Shown here piece by piece: positions 50,888-64,000 of a stretch of DNA of 64,000 bases. Source of the stretch: Litomosoides sigmodontis. Lineage: Eukaryota > Nematoda > Chromadorea > Rhabditida > Onchocercidae. The position numbers were made by a program, and so were the translations under genes. The notes beneath the pieces are model-generated. The model was not told the origin of the DNA, searched no databases, and was given only the letters and a program-made list of their open reading frames with translations. The stretch spans positions 5,601,865 to 5,665,864 of the forward strand of contig OY718806.1 in NCBI GenBank assembly GCA_963070105.1, in the 5' to 3' direction. Positions within the stretch are counted from its first letter, which is position 1, and each line of letters opens with the position of its first letter.

Positions 50888-52651
50888 ATTATTGTTATGA
50901 TTATTGTTAATTATTATTATTAATTATTATTGATTATTAGTTCGTAGAGAGGGAAAATTCGATTCGATAAGGACAGTTCGTGGATGGTGAGAGAACGGTT
51001 TATCGATTTACTGTTTTGCATCTTCAGCTACGGGATGAGTTTGTGTAGGTGGAGAGCAGAATTCTCTGTGTTAAGGTTGTTGTCTGTAAAAGATCGATAT
51101 GTGATTTCCATAAATGATTTCTTCCTGCTGAAGAGGTCTTCTTCACTGAACAGTTTGCATTCTCTTTAAATCTGAACAGATTGTATTTTACTTAATTTAT
51201 AGTTAGAGAAATTACCTTTTGGTGGTACCTTTGGCGGTGCTGAATGCCAAGCATAATACGACGGTTTAAGTGAGAGGAGAGAGTGATATATGGACGATGA
51301 GATGATCTGAAGTTATTAAGCTACGTCATGAATAGATTTATGTGGAAAGACTTAAGCTTCAGATGTTCGCCGGTTCTTGATTTTCCTTCAGTTTCGTGAT
51401 TAACAACGGCAAGCGAAGCTTTATTACTTTTTGCTGACAGTGTTTGATGTTCTCTAGTAATTGTGAAGTTCTCTTTGATTTTCCCACTGTTTAACAGTTA
51501 CGCGTCGTGGCATTACAAATTTTCACTTACCTTTTGTTCAGTGTAATGAGCGCGCTTATCAAGCAATAGAAGCATGCATCTTGGGGAACTAAACAATGTA
51601 TGCTTGTTAACTAAAATTCTTTTAAAAGGATTTTTAGTACTGCTTTTATTCACACACTTTTTTATTCCTTACGTAACGGCACATGGTTTTGAAGATCGGA
51701 AATTATGTTGAAGAAAAGATGAGTAAACGTCAAAGTTACACAAGGTCTACTTAGTAAAGACCTTGCTCAGCTGAACGTAAAGCTTTTGAAATTTACATTC
51801 CACGATATATTGCAATTGCTCAACCATTATTAGTAGTACATTGACAAAGTATCTGAGAGGGGTTCCTTAAAGAATTCTATCACTTGTCTGTTTTACAACT
51901 TGTCATCCATCCAATGGGAACATCTATTTCTGAATTATCGTTTGTTTAGATTACAGCTGTTTATTAGTTGTATAAGACAGTTGGAGCACTTTTTAAAGTT
52001 GTACTCTCGATTTGTATGAGGCTGCATTACTTTAAATCAGCAATTACGAAAAGTGTGGGTCTCAGAGTTATTAATTCAATATGTGCTAGGCTAAGCTTTC
52101 AAAATAGTTCTCCTATCACTGATAACGAACATGTTTTGAGCATGAGATATCGAAGTGTATGCTACCAACGAATAGGATACATCTGAAAGGCATGATAGAA
52201 TTTATGGTGCTGAAAATAACTGAAAATAACAAATGTTGTTCAGAATGTATTTAGTTTTCATTTTCTTTGCTTACTGTTGACGTTCGGAATTGGAGTTAGA
52301 AACTTTTTTTACAAATATTGCATTTGTCCTTTCCGTTATACCGTTTCGTCGTACGATTTTGTTGATGATATCTACCTGCTGTTTCGTGGTATAACAGCTG
52401 TGCTAGTAGTACCTCTTTTAAGGTGCTGTACTAAAAAAACCTCTCTGAGTGAGTGCTGTGTCTTCAACTCAGTCGTCTTAAGACCATTATCAACCCACCG
52501 AATGCATGCCACCATAAAGAAACATAATGGTAAATCAAATTTTTGCATCTAACTTTTTCACTCCTTTAAATTTAAATGTAGCATATTAGCTCTTTTCGCT
52601 TTGTAGTAAACATTAATTAAACTGGTCGGAGGTAGAAAGAATTGGGGAAAG

Positions 52652-61487
<8,836 letters not shown>

Positions 61488-64000
61488 GAGCACACAAGTT
61501 GACAGATACAAACTTAAGGTTCTCTTTGCTTTCCTATGTGAAGTTAACACTGTGTAAATAATGCGGACAGATCTTTCACTGAACGCTTGAGAAACGTCCA
61601 ATTCCTTGTTATCTGTTTTTGTTTTTGGTACTAATGATGTATTGCTCAAACATACCGAGACATATTCCACAATGTATGCGGAATAATGTCATTGATAATT
61701 ATTATTTCAACGGGTAAGTTATCTCACTGTGCATGAAGTAACGAATTCTAAAAATCACAGCAAATCTTTCAAACTCAGATCAAGCGAAGAAATTAATTAG
61801 ATTTAACGCTGGGGTGTGAGGAAAAGACAAGGCGTTTTCGAGTCGTCAATGAAAAGTTGTGCAGTTTACAAAAAAAATCATGAGATGCAAGTTAGATTCT
61901 GACGGCGCTAGCTTAAACTTAGTGAGAATCTTCCTCAGTACCTTACTATTACAAAAGTCATAGCATGAGTGCGGAAGTCATGGAATTTAATTTTGTATTC
62001 GTTTTGGAAATGAATTTTTCTGCAGCTTATTCAACTGACAATATGATGATGAAGCAGAGCTAAGACAACAATACATCATTTGTTTAATACATCATATACT
62101 CACCTTACATATAAATAGCTCACTATCATTATCCAAGCAATCCTATTCATTCGTCAGAAAAACCGTTGAGCAGCAATTCATTTTAAATGAAAATATAACG
62201 GTAGAAATAAATGTTCACCGGTTTTTGTTATGCCTTACTTATTTCCTTAAACTCAATAAAGCACATTTGTCATATTGTATTATTACATTTTGTTAACAAG
62301 CATCTGCCTAGTTATATGTTTTTACGAAATCTTTTGATCAAATTTGATGGAAATGCCCGCACCAGCCTTGTTTACAGGAACCTGAATGGTAAGGCCTGTG
62401 TTTATTGCATAACTGTTTTAGATCAGCGGAAGGACCAAAATACGGAATAATGTAGCTGATTATCAGTGCATTGCATAGCTTATCCAAGCTCTGAGTCATA
62501 GTATGAATTCACAGGTGAAAATAGGATCATTTCGATAGGAAAGAAATGAATGAATATCGGCGCCTTTCTCGAAGGAGTAACAATTTAAATAGGACGTGAT
62601 TCATACTCCTGTGTTCGTCGTAGAAGCTTTTGGTGGATGGCGCAGACGAGAAGTTATGACAAAAGTTTTACTAATTGGAGGGATATTTATTCATGTACAC
62701 TATAATAGAGTTGTAGGAGAATATCACGATCTGAGTTGATCACCAGTTTGTTAACTTTCCTTGTTCTTTTATCGATATGATGGGAATTCGATTTTTTGTG
62801 GTTGTAGGGGTTTGATGGGAGGCAGGCGGTAATAAATACTCCTTGAATCAAACCGAGACGCATTATTGATAGTTTTTTCGATAAGTGAAGAAAATCAATG
62901 AATATAATAAGTCGATGTTAATAGATTTTGGTACCGGAAGCATTCCTTTTACATTTGTTTTTTAGATGTCTTCAAAGGCACATCCGTAAGAAGTAAGAAG
63001 TCCGAATATTTATGAAACTACCAGCTGTACGCAGTATTTTTCCAAACATTTCCTCATGCAGGTTTGATGAACAAAGTAGTCGGGTTTGCTTCACCTTCGA
63101 TTCCTAATCAAGATTTCAGCAGGAACAGAACGTAGTCTTCAGCTTAGACGTTAGAATAATTGTGAAGTATAAGATCTACTCAGCAACAACTCGGAATGTC
63201 CAGTTGAAACATCAAAGGAAAACATACACACTAATAATGGTAATGATCCCTTTTTCTTTTTGCTTCGCTTCCTTTTCTCATTGTTCTTTCTGGTTGACGT
63301 TCGATTTTAAAAATAATATTAAGAAAATGTGATGGTCAAATTAGTGAAAACGAAAAATATTTATACGGCATACAGCTGGTAAGATGTGCGTAAACTGAGA
63401 ATAATCGGCTAGCGTCAACGTCACTGATATATACGAAACTACTTATTCCTTCAAATAATAACAAAGAATAACTAATACACGTATTACCACAGCTTACACT
63501 ACTGAATATGAAGCTAACAAGTTAACATCGGAAAAACTGGAAAGCATCTACGCTTCATGTCCATAAAAGAGTACCACATATTTATTAATGAAGCTTAGAA
63601 AAGCAAGTAACATAAAACAGGCAAATGACCTGATTAAATAAATGAATTGTATGCCGATGACGGTTCACTTATGTTTCCTAGCTTCTTTCCCTAATAGTCC
63701 CTTTAAACAACATGTATTAGAACCTTCACTGCATGGTTTCTTACATATTTAAGGCTTCAATAGAAGACAGATTACAAAACCAGTAGTACCGGTGAATTTC
63801 TCTCAAACAGTTATAGATAGGAAACGATTAACAACCAAGATAATCACTGACACTTCCAAAAATTTCTTTCCAATAACAAAGATGTAAGCAAGACACCTTA
63901 AATTACAGTAAGAACATGATTTCGAGTACTTTATTTATCAGCGGGCACACCGTAGATTAAAAAGACTGAAGCATAGCAGTGTATACATCTGCCAGATCCC
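61488..64000. other. Right end, nothing firm
   Basis: After the stop of the Caskin-like gene the sequence is AT-rich and I find no exon with both protein-like composition and splice sites. It presumably starts with that gene's 3' untranslated region. The + strand frame at 62211-62450 has a mildly coding-like C-terminal third but no support otherwise. Confidence 0.4.

Overview
This window is eukaryotic nuclear DNA, AT-rich, with many short exons split by AT-rich introns of about 60 to 3,000 bases. Acceptors are mostly TTTCAG or TTTTAG and donors are GTAAGT-like. The gene content (a DHR78/NHR-41 nuclear receptor, a tandem pair of Patched-related PTR proteins, small secreted proteins) points to a nematode. 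Base composition and intron style would suit a spirurid or filarial-type clade III worm, but that narrower placement is inference. I saw no operon, trans-splicing tag, rRNA, tRNA, transposon or CRISPR array. All multi-exon models were built by hand from splice consensus, reading frame and phase. Every join in the main genes keeps the frame, but none has transcript support.

Layout. (1) 1-3.2 kb: the edge of a serine/proline/threonine-rich protein on + that starts left of the window, with three phase-0 exons at 2242-3135. (2) 8.06-12.41 kb, +: a complete nuclear receptor (10 exons, about 525 aa), preceded by a CTG-repeat-rich upstream region. (3) 12.4-19.8 kb: mostly apparently non-coding, with weak ORFs. 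(4) 19.8-25.1 and 26.3-31.7 kb, both on -: two complete, tandem Patched-related genes with nearly the same exon lengths and phases, clearly an ancient duplication. (5) 34.6-41.5 kb: a cluster of small genes. These are a 60-aa single-membrane-segment protein (+), a convergent secreted histidine/cysteine-rich protein (-), a 60-aa four-exon protein (-), a 62-aa tail-anchored protein (+) and a 175-aa predicted secreted protein (-). (6) 41.5-52.6 kb: few supportable genes, several microsatellites, and an unbroken (ATT)n of about 588 bases. (7) 52.65-61.49 kb, +: a 15-exon gene of about 702 aa with tandem SAM domains of the Caskin type but no visible ankyrin repeats or SH3 domain. (8) 61.5-64 kb: nothing convincing.

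How they fit together. The nuclear receptor is a transcription factor. The PTR pair are sterol-sensing-domain, RND-type membrane proteins, a family that nematodes use in cuticle and lipid-related functions. The Caskin-like protein is a predicted scaffold. The genes do not look like one pathway. The most novel items are the secreted histidine-rich protein with CxCxC and HCHC clusters, the small unrecognised genes at 34-42 kb, and the SAM-only Caskin relative with a 36-base in-frame exon.
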